Shown here: positions 1 through 9,365 of the stretch, piece by piece
Layout of the letters: every line of letters begins with the position of its first letter
Position numbering within the stretch: the first letter of the stretch is position 1
NCBI RefSeq assembly: GCF_013201545.1
Contig: NZ_CP053746.1
Location: 186,001-250,000 of the forward strand
DNA length: 64,000 nt
Source: Pseudomonas graminis
GTDB taxonomy: Bacteria > Pseudomonadota > Gammaproteobacteria > Pseudomonadales > Pseudomonadaceae
Direction of reading: 5' to 3'
Program-made: the position numbers and the translations under genes
Notes under the pieces: model-generated
What the model saw: the letters and a program-made list of their open reading frames with translations, nothing else
Databases searched by the model: none
Told to the model about the DNA's origin: nothing

Positions 1-321
1 CAATACCTCGGCGCAGTCGCTGATGCCCTCGACCTTCAGCTTCATGAAATCGTCAGAGCGCTCGCCGAGGGCTTCGGCAGTGCGAATACGCTCCTCCTCC
101 ACCTGCGCCTGAATCTGCCCACGCAATGCCGGGTCGGTGATCCGCAGGAAGCGCCACGGCTGCATCAATCCGACGCTCGGCGCGTGGTGCGCGGCTTCGA
201 GCAGGCGGGCCAGCAACTCGGGCGCGACCGTGCCGCCGCAGAAGTGGCGCATGTCGCGACGCTCGGCGATGGCACGGTAAACGGCGGCGCGTTCGGGATC
301 GGTGAAGGTGTGGTCAGTCAT
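1..321 (-). CDS. bluB: 5,6-dimethylbenzimidazole synthase BluB (3' end outside window)
   Basis: Only the first 107 codons are present; the gene continues past the left edge. BluB is a flavin-destroying nitroreductase-fold enzyme that converts reduced FMN and oxygen into 5,6-dimethylbenzimidazole, the lower ligand of cobalamin. The N-terminal part reads MTDHTFTDPERAAVYRAIAE, then the RRDMRHF stretch and HHAPSVGLMQPWRFL, which fit the FMN-binding start of BluB. The ATG at 319-321 lies 10 bases after the stop of cobB, so it is the third gene of a cobO-cobB-bluB operon under the upstream cobalamin riboswitch. The assignment combines the visible motif with the operon context. Confidence 0.88.
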   Translation of the reverse strand, partial: MTDHTFTDPERAAVYRAIAERRDMRHFCGGTVAPELLARLLEAAHHAPSVGLMQPWRFLRITDPALRGQIQAQVEEERIRTAEALGERSDDFMKLKVEGISDCAEVL

Positions 322-331
322 GGGAGCGGGC

Positions 332-1633
332 TCATGGCAAAAACAGCGCCGCCATCGCCTGGGGATTCGAGGGGAAGTAAAAGTGCACGTACGACGCGGT
401 CATGCGCCCTTCGCGGTACACCGCCTCGGCGCCGCGCCCGCCATTGGGGCTGAGGCCGCGGGCGATAGGGGTCAGTTCGGTGCTGGTCAGGGAGTGGTGA
501 TAGGTGTGACCACGCAGGGTGCCTTCCGGCAATTCGACCGATTGCAGGGCCAGGGCTGCCAGACGCTTTTGCATCACGGCTTCACCCTTGAGCAAGCCCA
601 CCCCTTCGGCGCGCTGGCCGTCGACATCGGTCAGGGCATCGAGCAGGTACAACATGCCGCCGCATTCGGCGAGCAAGGGTTTGCCGGCGGCGTGGTGCGC
701 GCGAATCGCGGCGAGCATGCTGTGGTTTTGCGCCAGCGCGGTGTGATGCAATTCCGGGTAGCCACCGGGCAGATACAGGCTGTCGGCGTTGGGTAATTGG
801 CGGTCGCGGATCGGCGAGAAGAAGGACAGTTCTGCGCCCATCTCCCGAAGCAGGTCCAGGCTGGCGCCGTAGAAAAACGCGAACGCCTCGTCGTGGGCGA
901 TGGCAATTTTCACGCCGGCCAACAGCGGTTCAGCCGGCACGAACTCGGGTGCAGTAAAAGTCACGGCCGGCGGCAAGGTGGCGTCGCAGGTGCTGCCCAG
1001 CGCGGTGGCGGCAGCGTCGAGGCGCATGTCCAGGTCGTTCAGTTCGCTCGCCTGAACCAGCCCGAGGTGCCTGCTCGGCAGCTCAATGCCGGTCTCCCGC
1101 GACAGCGCGCCGTACCAGCGCAGGCCTTCGGTCAGACTGCCTTCCAGCAACTGCGCATGGCGCACCGTACCGACGCGATTGGCCAGCACGCCGGCGAACG
1201 GCAGATCCGGCTGATAGCGCGCCAGACCCAGCGCCAGTGCGCCGAAGGTCTGGGCCATGGCGGTGCCGTCAATCACGCCCAGCACCGGCACGCCGAAACG
1301 CCGCGCCAGGTCGGCGCTGGAGGGCGTGCCGTCGAACAGGCCCATGACGCCTTCGATGAGGATCAGGTCGGCATCGGCAGCGGCTTCCCATAACAGGCGC
1401 CGACTTTCGTCCTCGCCGATCATCCACATGTCCAGTTGGTACACCGGATGGCCGCTGGCGCGTTCAAGAATCATCGGGTCGAGAAAGTCCGGCCCACATT
1501 TGAACACGCGCACCTTGCGCCCCTGATTACGGTGCAAACGGGCCAGTGCGGCAGTGACGGTGGTTTTGCCCTGGCCGGAGGCCGGCGCTGCGATCAGCAC
1601 TGCCGGGCAGTGCCGGGGTTGACGCTCACTCAC
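332..1633 (-). CDS. cobB: Cobyrinate a,c-diamide synthase
   Basis: A 433-residue glutamine-dependent amidotransferase that amidates the a and c side chains of (hydrogeno)cobyrinate in cobalamin synthesis. The N-terminal ATP-binding domain has a P-loop-like AAPASGQGKTTVTAAL near residue 15. The C-terminal class I glutamine amidotransferase domain has the nucleophile in LAECGGMLYLL and a His-rich end (RGHTYHHS, ASYVHFYFPSNP). Length is normal for the family. The start is GTG and overlaps the cobO stop by 4 bases (GTGA), so translation is probably coupled. The name cobB is used here in the cobalamin sense and not for the sirtuin of the same name. Confidence 0.93.
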   Translation of the reverse strand: MSERQPRHCPAVLIAAPASGQGKTTVTAALARLHRNQGRKVRVFKCGPDFLDPMILERASGHPVYQLDMWMIGEDESRRLLWEAAADADLILIEGVMGLFDGTPSSADLARRFGVPVLGVIDGTAMAQTFGALALGLARYQPDLPFAGVLANRVGTVRHAQLLEGSLTEGLRWYGALSRETGIELPSRHLGLVQASELNDLDMRLDAAATALGSTCDATLPPAVTFTAPEFVPAEPLLAGVKIAIAHDEAFAFFYGASLDLLREMGAELSFFSPIRDRQLPNADSLYLPGGYPELHHTALAQNHSMLAAIRAHHAAGKPLLAECGGMLYLLDALTDVDGQRAEGVGLLKGEAVMQKRLAALALQSVELPEGTLRGHTYHHSLTSTELTPIARGLSPNGGRGAEAVYREGRMTASYVHFYFPSNPQAMAALFLP

Positions 1634-2241
1634 AGTTCGATGCCTTTCTGGGCCTTGATGCCGGCTTGAAAGGCATGCTTGACCACGCCGATTTCGGACA
1701 CGGTGTCGGACAGGTCGATCAATTCCTGCTTCGCCCCGCGACCGGTGACGATCACGTGCTGCATCGGCGGGCGCGCCTGTAGATCGCTCAGCACCTGCTC
1801 CAGGTCCAGGTATCCGTGCTTGAGGGCGATGTTCAGCTCATCGAGCACGACCATACCGATGGAGGCGTCCTTGAGCATCTCCCGGGTCACGGCCCAGGCG
1901 GCTTCGGCGGCGGCGATGTCACGCTGGCGGTCCTGGGTTTCCCAGGTGAAGCCCTCGCCCATCACGTGGTAACGCACTTGTTCAGGGAAGCGGCGGAAGA
2001 ACAGCTCTTCGCCGGTGCTGTGGCGGCCTTTGATGAACTGAACGACGCCGCACTGCATGCCGTGGCCCATGGCGCGGGCGAGCATGCCGAACGCCGAACT
2101 GCTCTTGCCTTTGCCGTTGCCGGTCAGCACCAACAGCAATCCGCATTCATTCGGCGCGCTGGAAATGCGCTCGTCCATCACCGCCTTTTTGCGCAGCATG
2201 CGCGCCAGGTGGCGTTCGTCACGTTCAGGGGATTCGCTCAT
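1630..2241 (-). CDS. cobO: Cob(I)yrinic acid a,c-diamide adenosyltransferase
   Basis: A 203-residue CobA/BtuR-type corrinoid adenosyltransferase, which transfers the adenosyl group of ATP to Co(I) corrinoids. The P-loop variant GNGKGKSSSAFGML is near residue 40, and the later VVLDELNIALKHGYL and VIVTGRGA stretches are typical of the family. The ATG at 2239-2241 (MSESPERDERH) gives the usual length; a longer in-frame reading would run 22 residues into the riboswitch region. It is the first gene of cobO-cobB-bluB and its leader holds the cobalamin riboswitch, so expression should fall when adenosylcobalamin is plentiful. Confidence 0.94.
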   Translation of the reverse strand: MSESPERDERHLARMLRKKAVMDERISSAPNECGLLLVLTGNGKGKSSSAFGMLARAMGHGMQCGVVQFIKGRHSTGEELFFRRFPEQVRYHVMGEGFTWETQDRQRDIAAAEAAWAVTREMLKDASIGMVVLDELNIALKHGYLDLEQVLSDLQARPPMQHVIVTGRGAKQELIDLSDTVSEIGVVKHAFQAGIKAQKGIEL

Positions 2242-2354
2242 CTCAGCTCTCCGCTTGAGGGCAGGTGTGGCAGACGGAGGGCACGGGCAAAGACTGTCAG
2301 CAGGCACCGGACAAGGCCGGCCTGCAGCAGAGCATCGCCCTCCGTGATGCTGTT

Positions 2355-2560
2355 CGATGGATCAGGCCGGTCTCCGGACTCATGAGTTGCCACGAGCGTG
2401 GCAGGCCATGCGCCTTCCCATGTTCAGCGAACACAGTGGCATCGTGCGTGGCCCAGACTCATTTACCGTTGCGGAGGCAGCGCCGGAATTGATCGCACGA
2501 GCAATCGCACCGGCTTCCCTGTTTCACCCTGTGGACCAACGAAGTCCCGGGCACCTGAAA
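2355..2560 (-). promoter_or_regulatory. Cobalamin riboswitch
   Basis: Read on the minus strand, the leader of cobO contains the ordered conserved blocks of the cobalamin riboswitch: GGTGCC at 2550-2555, then GGGAAGCCGGTGCG, then GCTGCCTCCGCAACGGTAA, then GCCACTG, GGGAAGGCGC, and the closing AGTCCGGAGACCGGCC near 2362-2377. These match the P3-P6 core including the B12 box. The element ends about 115 bases before the cobO start, leaving room for an expression platform that hides the ribosome binding site. This is a direct sequence recognition. Confidence 0.95.
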
Positions 2561-2700
2561 CATGGCGCGAAGGTTAGAGGGTTGACTGGGGAGCGTCAAT
2601 CGAACCGTGGGCAGAGCGCCCACGGGTTTACGGGATTTCGCCCTGAAATGCACAGGTGTTCATGCAGCAACAGCCCATGAACACATTGCCTCAGAAGCGA

Positions 2701-3237
2701 CTATTGCCTGGCGAGGTTCGATGGCTGGATAACGCGTTTGGCGTTCAGCCAGGCTTTTTGCCAATAGGGCTTGTCGAGGCTGTCGAGTTTGACCGTGCCG
2801 CCGGTGGCCGGCGCGTGGACGAACCTTCCTTCTCCAACGTAGATGCCGGCGTGGCTGACATTCGAACCGCCGCTGGTGGCGAAGAACACCAGATCACCGG
2901 TCTGCAGCTGACTGCGATCGATGTCTGGACCGCGCAGGGTGATCATATCCCGCGTCGACCGCGGCAAGGTGATCCCTGCCGCATCGTGGTAGACGTAGCC
3001 GATCAGGCCACTGCAATCGAAACCCGAATCAGGCGTGTTGCCGCCCCAGCGATAAGGCGTGCCAACGAGGCCGATCGCGCGCAACAGGACATCGTCGGCG
3101 AGCGGTGAAGAAAACTGGGGAGGAGCGGAAACCACAGGCCGGTAGACGACCTTGCGCGGAGCGGGCGGTGGCGTGCTGGAACACGCGGCCAGCAGCACAG
3201 CCAGAGAGGCAACCATCAGGCGAACCGTTAACGACAT
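2701..3237 (-). CDS. NlpC/P60 family lipoprotein (peptidoglycan endopeptidase)
   Basis: A 178-residue secreted protein. The signal peptide ends in a lipobox (VLLAACSS), so the mature protein should be lipid-anchored. The C-terminal NlpC/P60 domain has the catalytic Cys in DCSGLIGYVYHDA, the His in SHAGIYVGEG and a further His in RFVHAP, the usual Cys-His-polar triad of enzymes that cut peptide stems in peptidoglycan. The ATG at 3235-3237 is preferred over a GTG two codons upstream. It follows a second NlpC/P60 lipoprotein on the same strand with about 85 bases between them; the two resemble each other and look like an old tandem duplication. The substrate is not known. Confidence 0.88.
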   Translation of the reverse strand: MSLTVRLMVASLAVLLAACSSTPPPAPRKVVYRPVVSAPPQFSSPLADDVLLRAIGLVGTPYRWGGNTPDSGFDCSGLIGYVYHDAAGITLPRSTRDMITLRGPDIDRSQLQTGDLVFFATSGGSNVSHAGIYVGEGRFVHAPATGGTVKLDSLDKPYWQKAWLNAKRVIQPSNLARQ

Positions 3238-3324
3238 AAACACGACAACCTGTGCGGGGTGCAGCTTACTTTGCCGAGAGCCGGGGTTGCGCGCAAGAGG
3301 GTCGAACCCTTTGCGCGCCCGGAA

Positions 3325-4014
3325 TTAACGGTGTTGGCGCTTGATGGTAGTCGAAGTCATCGCGGTGGTGGTTTCAGGTACCGATGAGGGTGCCATGGCC
3401 AGTGCCCGTTTGGCTTCGATGAAGGTCTTGGCCCAGTAGGCATCGTCGAGGCTGTCGACGCGGACGCCACCGCTGCGGCGGCTGCTGGAGTGGATGAACT
3501 GGTCATCACCCAGGTAGATGCCCGCATGGCTGACACGACCGCGACCGGCGGTGCTGAAGAACAGCAGATCGCCCGGCTTGAGGTCATTGCGCTTGATGAG
3601 GGGGGCATCGATATTGATCATTTCGCGGGAAGACCGCGGCAGGCTCATGCCCGCCTCTTCACGGAAAAGGTAACCGATGAAACCGCTGCAGTCGAAACCG
3701 GAGGTGGTCGACGTGCCGCCAAAGCGATAGCGAGTGCCTATCAAGGATTTGCCGCGTTCGAGGATGCTGTCAGCCAGAACGGGCAAGCGGTACGGCTTGT
3801 TGTCGGCAAACTGAGCGAGCTCGTCTTCGGTGGCGACTTCGTCATCCAGTACGGAAGAGGCGTAGTCGACGCGCTTGGTAGCGGATTGAGCAGTGGCAGA
3901 GTCCCGGAACTGGGGGCTTTGCGACTGTTGTTGCGACGTCGGCATCTGGGCCGCGCAGCCGAACAACAGCGTTACGAGTGCGAGAGGCACGAGGGGTGCG
4001 AAGCGGTTTAGCAT
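3325..4014 (-). CDS. NlpC/P60 family lipoprotein (peptidoglycan endopeptidase)
   Basis: A 229-residue paralogue of the downstream NlpC/P60 gene. It has a lipoprotein signal (TLLFGCAAQ), a polar linker of about 70 residues rich in Gln and Ser, and an NlpC/P60 domain with catalytic Cys in DCSGFIGYLF, His in SHAGIYLGDDQ and a third His in FIHSSS. The expected role is cleavage of cell-wall peptides in the periplasm. The ATG at 4012-4014 (MLNRFAPL) is preferred to the GTG two codons earlier. The longer linker compared with its neighbour may let the domain reach further from the membrane; that is inference. Confidence 0.88.
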   Translation of the reverse strand: MLNRFAPLVPLALVTLLFGCAAQMPTSQQQSQSPQFRDSATAQSATKRVDYASSVLDDEVATEDELAQFADNKPYRLPVLADSILERGKSLIGTRYRFGGTSTTSGFDCSGFIGYLFREEAGMSLPRSSREMINIDAPLIKRNDLKPGDLLFFSTAGRGRVSHAGIYLGDDQFIHSSSRRSGGVRVDSLDDAYWAKTFIEAKRALAMAPSSVPETTTAMTSTTIKRQHR

Positions 4015-4080
4015 GTGCACGACCGTGGCTGAAGTGTAAAGAAGCCGAGACTATGCCCTCTATCGTACCCATTTGCAAAT

Positions 4081-4854
4081 TCAATCGAAACAAATGTGAC
4101 TTACGATGTCGTCCATCACTTCTAAGGCTCTACACCTCAGAAACGCATCCATGTGCGCGGAATGATCGGTTGGCGAGGGGTTTATCTCGGCAGTAAAGCC
4201 TCCCATCACCCGAGCGCGCAGCATTGGCTCATGAATGTACGGGAAGCTGGCGGTGGTTCCGATGCTGAGCACAGCGTCAAAGCCTTTTGCCATCTCCCTC
4301 TCAAGCACGTTCAGTGCCAACTCTGGCAACATCTCCCCAAACAACACCACCGATGGCCGCAGAACGTCAGTACAGCGGGGACACAGCGGTGGCAATGACC
4401 GGTTGAGATGTTCGCTCAACTGCGGATCCTCGGCGCCACAAGATTGACAGTAGAGCGGCGCCAACTGGCCGTGAATCTCGATCAGCCTTTCCGGTGGACT
4501 GCCTGCGGCGCGATGGTAGCCGTCGACGTTTTGCGTCAACACCCAGCATTCCGGCTTGCGTCGCTGCAATTCAGCGATGGCGTAGTGCGCCGCATTGGGA
4601 CGCCCGCCCAGGCAAGCGCTGCCCAATTGTGCGATGTACTTCCAGCACAGCGCGGGATCACGACGCAGCATCGGGCCGGACAAGGCCATTTCGATGGGCA
4701 GGCCGTCGTCGGTCTCGCCGTTATACAGTCCACCGACACCGCGATAGGTTGGCAGACCCGAATCAGCCGAGAGGCCGGCGCCGGTGATGATCAGAATACG
4801 GGTGGCGTGGCGCAAGGCCGCTGCGGTTTGCAGCACCAGGGCCGGATCGATCAC
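4081..4854 (-). CDS. Sir2-family NAD-dependent protein deacylase
   Basis: A sirtuin of about 257 residues that removes acyl groups from lysines using NAD. Visible motifs are the NAD-binding ITGAGLSADSGLPTYRG, the TQNVDGYHRAAG block, the catalytic HGQ (EIHGQLAPLYC), a four-Cys zinc site (CQSC and CPRC) and the VLFGEMLP and SIGTTAS blocks. The start is uncertain: a GTG at 4852-4854 lies 8 bases past the hda stop, while a TTG at 4867-4869 would overlap it; neither has a strong ribosome binding site. Close packing after hda suggests co-transcription. Confidence 0.9.
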   Translation of the reverse strand: MIDPALVLQTAAALRHATRILIITGAGLSADSGLPTYRGVGGLYNGETDDGLPIEMALSGPMLRRDPALCWKYIAQLGSACLGGRPNAAHYAIAELQRRKPECWVLTQNVDGYHRAAGSPPERLIEIHGQLAPLYCQSCGAEDPQLSEHLNRSLPPLCPRCTDVLRPSVVLFGEMLPELALNVLEREMAKGFDAVLSIGTTASFPYIHEPMLRARVMGGFTAEINPSPTDHSAHMDAFLRCRALEVMDDIVSHICFD

Positions 4855-4862
4855 GGACGCGC

Positions 4863-5567
4863 TTACCAACCGAGGGTTTCTTTGAGGAAAGGAATGGTCA
4901 GCTTGCGCTGGGCCTGGAGAGAGGCTTGATCGAGCTGTTCAAGCAGGTCGAACAGCGCGCTCATGCTGCGCTTGCCGCGGGTAAGGATGAAATGCCCCAC
5001 CTCATCGGTCAGGTGCAGCCCCCGGCGGGACGCGCGCAATTGCAGGGCGCGGAGTTTTTCTTCGTCGGACAACAGGCGCATCTGGAACACTAGCGCCATG
5101 GTCAGCCGTGATTTCAGGTCCGCCAGCTTGACCGGCAGCTCCCGAGGCGAGCATGAAGCGGCGATGAGCAAGCGTCGGCCACTGTCGCGCAGGCGGTTGA
5201 ACAGGTGGAACAATGCCTCTTCCCATTCAGGCTTGCCGACCACCGCCTGCAAGTCATCGAGGCACACCAGTTCGTACTGCTCCAGATGATCGAACAGGCC
5301 GATGCCTTGATCGAGCAACTCGGCCATCGGCAGGTAAACCGCCGGCTCGCCCATCTGTTCGAAACGCAGGCAGGCGGCCTGCAGCAGATGCGTGCGCCCT
5401 ACCCCGTTCTTGCCCCACAGATAAATCAGACTTTCTGTCCAGCCAGCCTCGGCTTCGCACAGCCGCTCGACATAGCCGAGTGCAGCGGCATTGGCGCCTG
5501 GATAGTAATTGATGAAGGTGGCGTCATCACGCAGACGCACACTCAGGGGCAGCTGAACTGGTTTCAT
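4863..5567 (-). CDS. hda: DnaA regulatory inactivator Hda
   Basis: A 234-residue AAA+ protein related to DnaA that, with the beta clamp, promotes hydrolysis of DnaA-bound ATP after replication starts. The N-terminus MKPVQLPLSVRLRDDATF contains a QLPLSV clamp-binding motif. A P-loop-like GKNGVGRTHLL follows near residue 50, then the Walker B LVCLDDLQAV. The ATG at 5565-5567 gives the standard length. The lysine of the P-loop is replaced by Arg (GVGRT), as is normal in Hda, which relies on DnaA for much of the catalysis. Confidence 0.93.
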   Translation of the reverse strand: MKPVQLPLSVRLRDDATFINYYPGANAAALGYVERLCEAEAGWTESLIYLWGKNGVGRTHLLQAACLRFEQMGEPAVYLPMAELLDQGIGLFDHLEQYELVCLDDLQAVVGKPEWEEALFHLFNRLRDSGRRLLIAASCSPRELPVKLADLKSRLTMALVFQMRLLSDEEKLRALQLRASRRGLHLTDEVGHFILTRGKRSMSALFDLLEQLDQASLQAQRKLTIPFLKETLGW

Positions 5568-5735
5568 GCTGGCTGAACGGTTCGAGACGAACCGCCAAAT
5601 GGCCTCTGTGAAAAGTGCGCAAAGTCTATACCCGCAGGGCTGGCCGCACAATGCGGCAGACCGCCAGCAAAATCAAAGGCTTGCGTAGGTCACTGGTATC
5701 ACTGGGGAATACGGGCAAAACCCGCCGAGAAAGGA

Positions 5736-5759
5736 GGCGCGCGGTGAGCACCGCGCGCC
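5736..5759 (-). terminator. GC-rich hairpin after the AI-2E permease gene, possible terminator
   Basis: A perfect inverted repeat GGCGCGCGGTG / CACCGCGCGCC with a 2-base centre lies just past the stop of the permease gene on the minus strand. The following sequence CTCCTTTCTC has only a weak T-run, so termination strength is uncertain. Confidence 0.5.
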
Positions 5760-5783
5760 GGTACGCATCCTGATTCGCGGGAA

Positions 5784-6857
5784 TCAGAGATCCGGGTCGT
5801 CCAGACCGCCGTAGATATCCGAATCCTTGTACAGGTCATGAACGTGGCGCACCAACACCATGATCACCGCCGCCACCGGCAGCGCCAGAAGGATGCCGGT
5901 GAAGCCGAACAGCTCGCCGCCCGCCAGAATCGCGAAGATCACCGCGACCGGGTGCAGGCCAATGCGGTCGCCTACCAGCAATGGCGTCAGCACCATGCCT
6001 TCCAGCGCCTGACCGACCATGAACACTGCGACGATGCCCAGCATCGGGTACAGGTCGCCGCCGAACTGGAAGAAACCCGCCAGAATCGCCGAGCCGATGC
6101 CGATCACGAAACCCATGTACGGCACGATGGCCGCCAGGCCGGCGATGACACCGATCAACAGCCCCAGCTCCAGCCCGACCAGCATCAGCCCGGCGGCGTA
6201 GATCACGCCCAGCGCGACCATCACCAGCAACTGACCACGAATGAACGCGCCCAAGACCTCATGGCACTCGTCCGCCAGGGCGACGATCTTCTTCTCGCGG
6301 TGACGCGGCAACAGGCTGCGGACCTTGGCGGTCATCACGTCGTAGTCACGCAGCAGGTAGAAGCAGACCACCGGGATCAGCACCAGATTGGTCAGCCAGC
6401 CGATCAGCGCCAGGGTCGAGGTGGTGGCCTGGGACAGGACGATGCCGACGATGTCGCCAGTCTGACCCATGTGCTCCGAGATCGCTGCCTTGACCTTGTC
6501 GAACTTCCAGAACCCGTCGGCCAGGCCCAGCTTGGCCTGCGTCCACGGCATGGCGGTGTGCTGCAGCCAGTCGAGAATCTGCGGCGCCAGTTCGTACAGG
6601 CGATAAAGCTGCTTGGCCAGCATCGGCACCAGCACCAACAGCAGTCCCATGAAAATCAGGGTGAACAACAGGAACACCGTCACCACACTCATGGTGCGGG
6701 ACATTTTCAGCTTTTCCAGCCGGTCTGCCAGCGGATCGCCCATGTACGCCAGCAGCAAAGCCACGAGGAACGGCGTCAGAATCGAATGCAGCAGCCAGAC
6801 GAACAAACAGACCAGGACAACCCCGCCCAGCCAGAACCAACGACGCGTATCAGTCAT
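5784..6857 (-). CDS. AI-2E family transporter (PerM-like membrane protein)
   Basis: A 357-residue inner-membrane protein with about seven or eight hydrophobic segments: one pair near the N-terminus (WLGGVVLVCLFVWLL, then FLVALLLAYMGDPLADRLE), a long soluble middle region at about 90-150, and several closely spaced C-terminal helices (for example IGVIAGLAAIVPYMGFVIG). The GDPLADRLEKLKMSR and PYMGFVIG blocks are typical of the AI-2E/PerM family, whose members have been linked to autoinducer-2 export or ion/proton exchange. The ATG at 6855-6857 (MTDTRRWFW) is preferred to one six codons upstream. It follows the DUF2066 gene by about 54 bases in the same direction. The substrate cannot be told from sequence. 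Confidence 0.85.
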   Translation of the reverse strand: MTDTRRWFWLGGVVLVCLFVWLLHSILTPFLVALLLAYMGDPLADRLEKLKMSRTMSVVTVFLLFTLIFMGLLLVLVPMLAKQLYRLYELAPQILDWLQHTAMPWTQAKLGLADGFWKFDKVKAAISEHMGQTGDIVGIVLSQATTSTLALIGWLTNLVLIPVVCFYLLRDYDVMTAKVRSLLPRHREKKIVALADECHEVLGAFIRGQLLVMVALGVIYAAGLMLVGLELGLLIGVIAGLAAIVPYMGFVIGIGSAILAGFFQFGGDLYPMLGIVAVFMVGQALEGMVLTPLLVGDRIGLHPVAVIFAILAGGELFGFTGILLALPVAAVIMVLVRHVHDLYKDSDIYGGLDDPDL

Positions 6858-6911
6858 TACTGCCTCTTTCCCCAAGATGATGTGCTTTGCGCAACGTCGT
6901 TATGAACCTGT

Positions 6912-7991
6912 TCACCAACGGAAGTGCAATGCGCTGTCGGAAACAGCAGGCGGCTGCGGTGCTGCCGGCGTGCCGTCCGCAGCAACGGGCGCGGCGGTGA
7001 CCGGCGCGCTGGCGAGTTCACTGGCCGGCACTTCCTGCAACTTCGCCAGCGACAGTTGGGACCGCAACTGATCGGGGCTGCCGCTGACGTCGAAAGCGAC
7101 GCGATCACCGTCGGCTGATTTCAGGCGGCCACCGAACGGTTCGAGCAGGCGCAACAGCTGCGCATAGCGTTCAAGATTCATGCCCTGCACATCCAGCACC
7201 ATGCCGGTCGACGCACCCGGCTTGACCACGAAACGCGGCGCCAGACGCTGGCTCACCGCCAACAGCACCGCGTCGGCCAGGTCAGCCGAACTCGCGCCGC
7301 TGGCGCTGCCCTGCTCCATCTTGTCGCCCAGCCACAGGTGCCATTTGCCCTGCCACTGGCCGCCGTTTTCCTGCGCGTGTACCGCCAGAATCGCGTCAGA
7401 GCCGTAACGCTCGGAAGCCTCTTTGAGCGGGCCGACGTCGTTGCCGTCGAGGGTCTTGGCGTTGCCGATGCCTTGTTCACCCAGATCGGCCAGCGGCAGA
7501 CGCAACGGCAGACCGCGATGCTGGGCGGCGCGGCGCAGAGGTTCGGCAGAGGCTTGGCCGTCACCGACCAGATTGGCACCGTCAGTCGCGTCGTTCAGCC
7601 ACCAGGCCATGATCACCGGGCGGTTGGAGCCCCACAACGACAGCCCGGCCTGACGCATCGCACGTTCGGTGCTCGCCGGGTCGAAGTCGACCTGCAGGGT
7701 CTCGGGTGGGCCGGCGTCATAACCGTACTGGCTGATAATTTGCTGAGGGTCCTTGCGCACCTCGGCAAGGCCGCCGTTCTGCACCGCCTTGGGGTCGCCG
7801 GTCAGGCGGATGACCAGGGTTTCCAGCGCGGCCTGGGTGGCACGGGTTTTCTCGTCCGGGGTCTGGCCGCTGACGGGCTCGCGCACCTGATAAAGCGTGT
7901 TCACCGTCTCGGCGAGCGCCGGCAGACTCATCAATGAGAGGCAACCCACGAACAGGCAGTTTTTTAGGCGCATGAATGAAGGTGGACGCAT
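6912..7991 (-). CDS. DUF2066 domain-containing secreted protein
   Basis: A 359-residue protein with a signal peptide that probably ends after LMSLPALA, followed by [15 protein letters not shown], the start typical of DUF2066 proteins found next to purM in Pseudomonas. Function is unknown. The C-terminal 30 residues are Ala/Pro-rich and low in complexity. The ATG at 7989-7991 has a GGGAA stretch five bases upstream, while an alternative ATG six codons later has none. It is divergent from purM across a 315-base gap and is followed by the AI-2E permease gene. Confidence 0.82.
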   Translation of the reverse strand: MRPPSFMRLKNCLFVGCLSLMSLPALAETVNTLYQVREPVSGQTPDEKTRATQAALETLVIRLTGDPKAVQNGGLAEVRKDPQQIISQYGYDAGPPETLQVDFDPASTERAMRQAGLSLWGSNRPVIMAWWLNDATDGANLVGDGQASAEPLRRAAQHRGLPLRLPLADLGEQGIGNAKTLDGNDVGPLKEASERYGSDAILAVHAQENGGQWQGKWHLWLGDKMEQGSASGASSADLADAVLLAVSQRLAPRFVVKPGASTGMVLDVQGMNLERYAQLLRLLEPFGGRLKSADGDRVAFDVSGSPDQLRSQLSLAKLQEVPASELASAPVTAAPVAADGTPAAPQPPAVSDSALHFRW

Positions 7992-8306
7992 GAAGGATTC
8001 CCGCTGGGTAAAAAAGGCAACGCTATAAATAGCTGCATAAACTTGAATGAACCGACTCAGACCGCAGGTGCAGCCGAATCGCTCACTCAGGCGCCAACGT
8101 TACACCGGATCCTTGCGGCGACGAACGGGTGCGGCAGGATAAACCCGGTTATTTTTTCTTCACGGTCGTCCTGCCCGTCGGCCCAAGGATGGCCGCTTGC
8201 GCCCAACCCTGATAAAATCGCGCGCCTTCGCAGACCGGCGATGACAAGGCCCCGCGTCGTTGCCACTCGGTCGTTACCCCGAATCCCCCCCTTAAAGGCC
8301 TGGATC
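7992..8306. other. Divergent intergenic region between DUF2066 gene and purM
   Basis: This 315-base gap must contain promoters for both directions. A TAAAAT box at 8213-8218, about 90 bases before purM, and an AT-rich CTATAAAT at about 8022-8029 facing the DUF2066 gene are the only promoter-like elements seen. No purine-repressor-type operator or other RNA structure was recognised with confidence. Confidence 0.35.
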
Positions 8307-9365
8307 ATGAGCAAGCAACCCTCCCTGAGCTACAAAGACGCCGGTGTAGACATCGACGCCGGTGAAGCGCTGGTCGAACGCATCAAGAGCGTCGCCAAGC
8401 GCACCAAGCGCCCGGAAGTGATGGGCGGCCTCGGGGGCTTCGGCGCTCTGTGCGAAATCCCGGCCGGCTACAAGCAGCCTGTGCTGGTCAGCGGCACCGA
8501 CGGCGTCGGCACCAAGCTGCGTCTGGCACTGAATCTCAACAAACACGACACCATCGGCATCGACCTGGTGGCCATGTGCGTCAACGATCTGGTGGTCTGC
8601 GGTGCTGAGCCGCTGTTCTTCCTCGACTACTACGCCACCGGCAAGCTGAACGTCGACACCGCCGCCCAAGTGGTCACCGGCATCGGCGCGGGCTGCGAGC
8701 TGGCCGGCTGCTCCCTGGTCGGCGGCGAAACCGCTGAAATGCCCGGCATGTACGAAGGCGAAGACTACGACCTGGCCGGTTTCTGCGTCGGCGTCGTGGA
8801 AAAAGCCGAGATCATCGACGGCTCCAAGGTTGCTGCAGGCGACGCACTGATCGCGCTCCCCTCTTCCGGTCCGCACTCCAACGGTTACTCGCTGATCCGC
8901 AAGATCATCGAAGTGTCGGGTGCCGACATCGACACCATCCAGCTCGACGGCAAGCCCCTGACCGAACTGCTGATGGCGCCGACCCGCATTTACGTCAAGC
9001 AACTGCTCAAGCTGATCAAAGACACCGGCGCGGTAAAAGCCATGGCCCATATCACCGGCGGCGGCTTGCTGGATAACATTCCGCGCGTGCTGCCTGAAGG
9101 CGCACAGGCCATCGTCGACGTGGCGAGCTGGACCCGCCCGGCGGTGTTTGACTGGCTGCAGGAAAATGGCAACGTGGATGAGCACGAAATGCACCGCGTG
9201 CTGAACTGCGGCGTTGGCATGGTCATCTGTGTTGCCCAGGAACACGTTGAAGTCTCGCTGAACGCCCTGCGTGAAGCCGGCGAGCAGCCGTGGGTCATCG
9301 GCCAGATCGGCACCGCTGCCGAAGGCGCTGCACAAGTCGAGCTGAAGAACGTCAAGGCTCATTAA
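8307..9365 (+). CDS. purM: Phosphoribosylformylglycinamidine cyclo-ligase
   Basis: AIR synthetase, 352 residues, which makes 5-aminoimidazole ribonucleotide from FGAM and ATP in purine synthesis. It begins [20 protein letters not shown] and shows the family blocks [33 protein letters not shown] sequence near residue 90, [11 protein letters not shown], and [15 protein letters not shown]. The ATG at 8307 gives the standard length; an in-frame extension upstream has no purM character. Its stop overlaps the purN start by one base (TAATG), so the two are translationally coupled. Confidence 0.97.
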   Translation: MSKQPSLSYKDAGVDIDAGEALVERIKSVAKRTKRPEVMGGLGGFGALCEIPAGYKQPVLVSGTDGVGTKLRLALNLNKHDTIGIDLVAMCVNDLVVCGAEPLFFLDYYATGKLNVDTAAQVVTGIGAGCELAGCSLVGGETAEMPGMYEGEDYDLAGFCVGVVEKAEIIDGSKVAAGDALIALPSSGPHSNGYSLIRKIIEVSGADIDTIQLDGKPLTELLMAPTRIYVKQLLKLIKDTGAVKAMAHITGGGLLDNIPRVLPEGAQAIVDVASWTRPAVFDWLQENGNVDEHEMHRVLNCGVGMVICVAQEHVEVSLNALREAGEQPWVIGQIGTAAEGAAQVELKNVKAH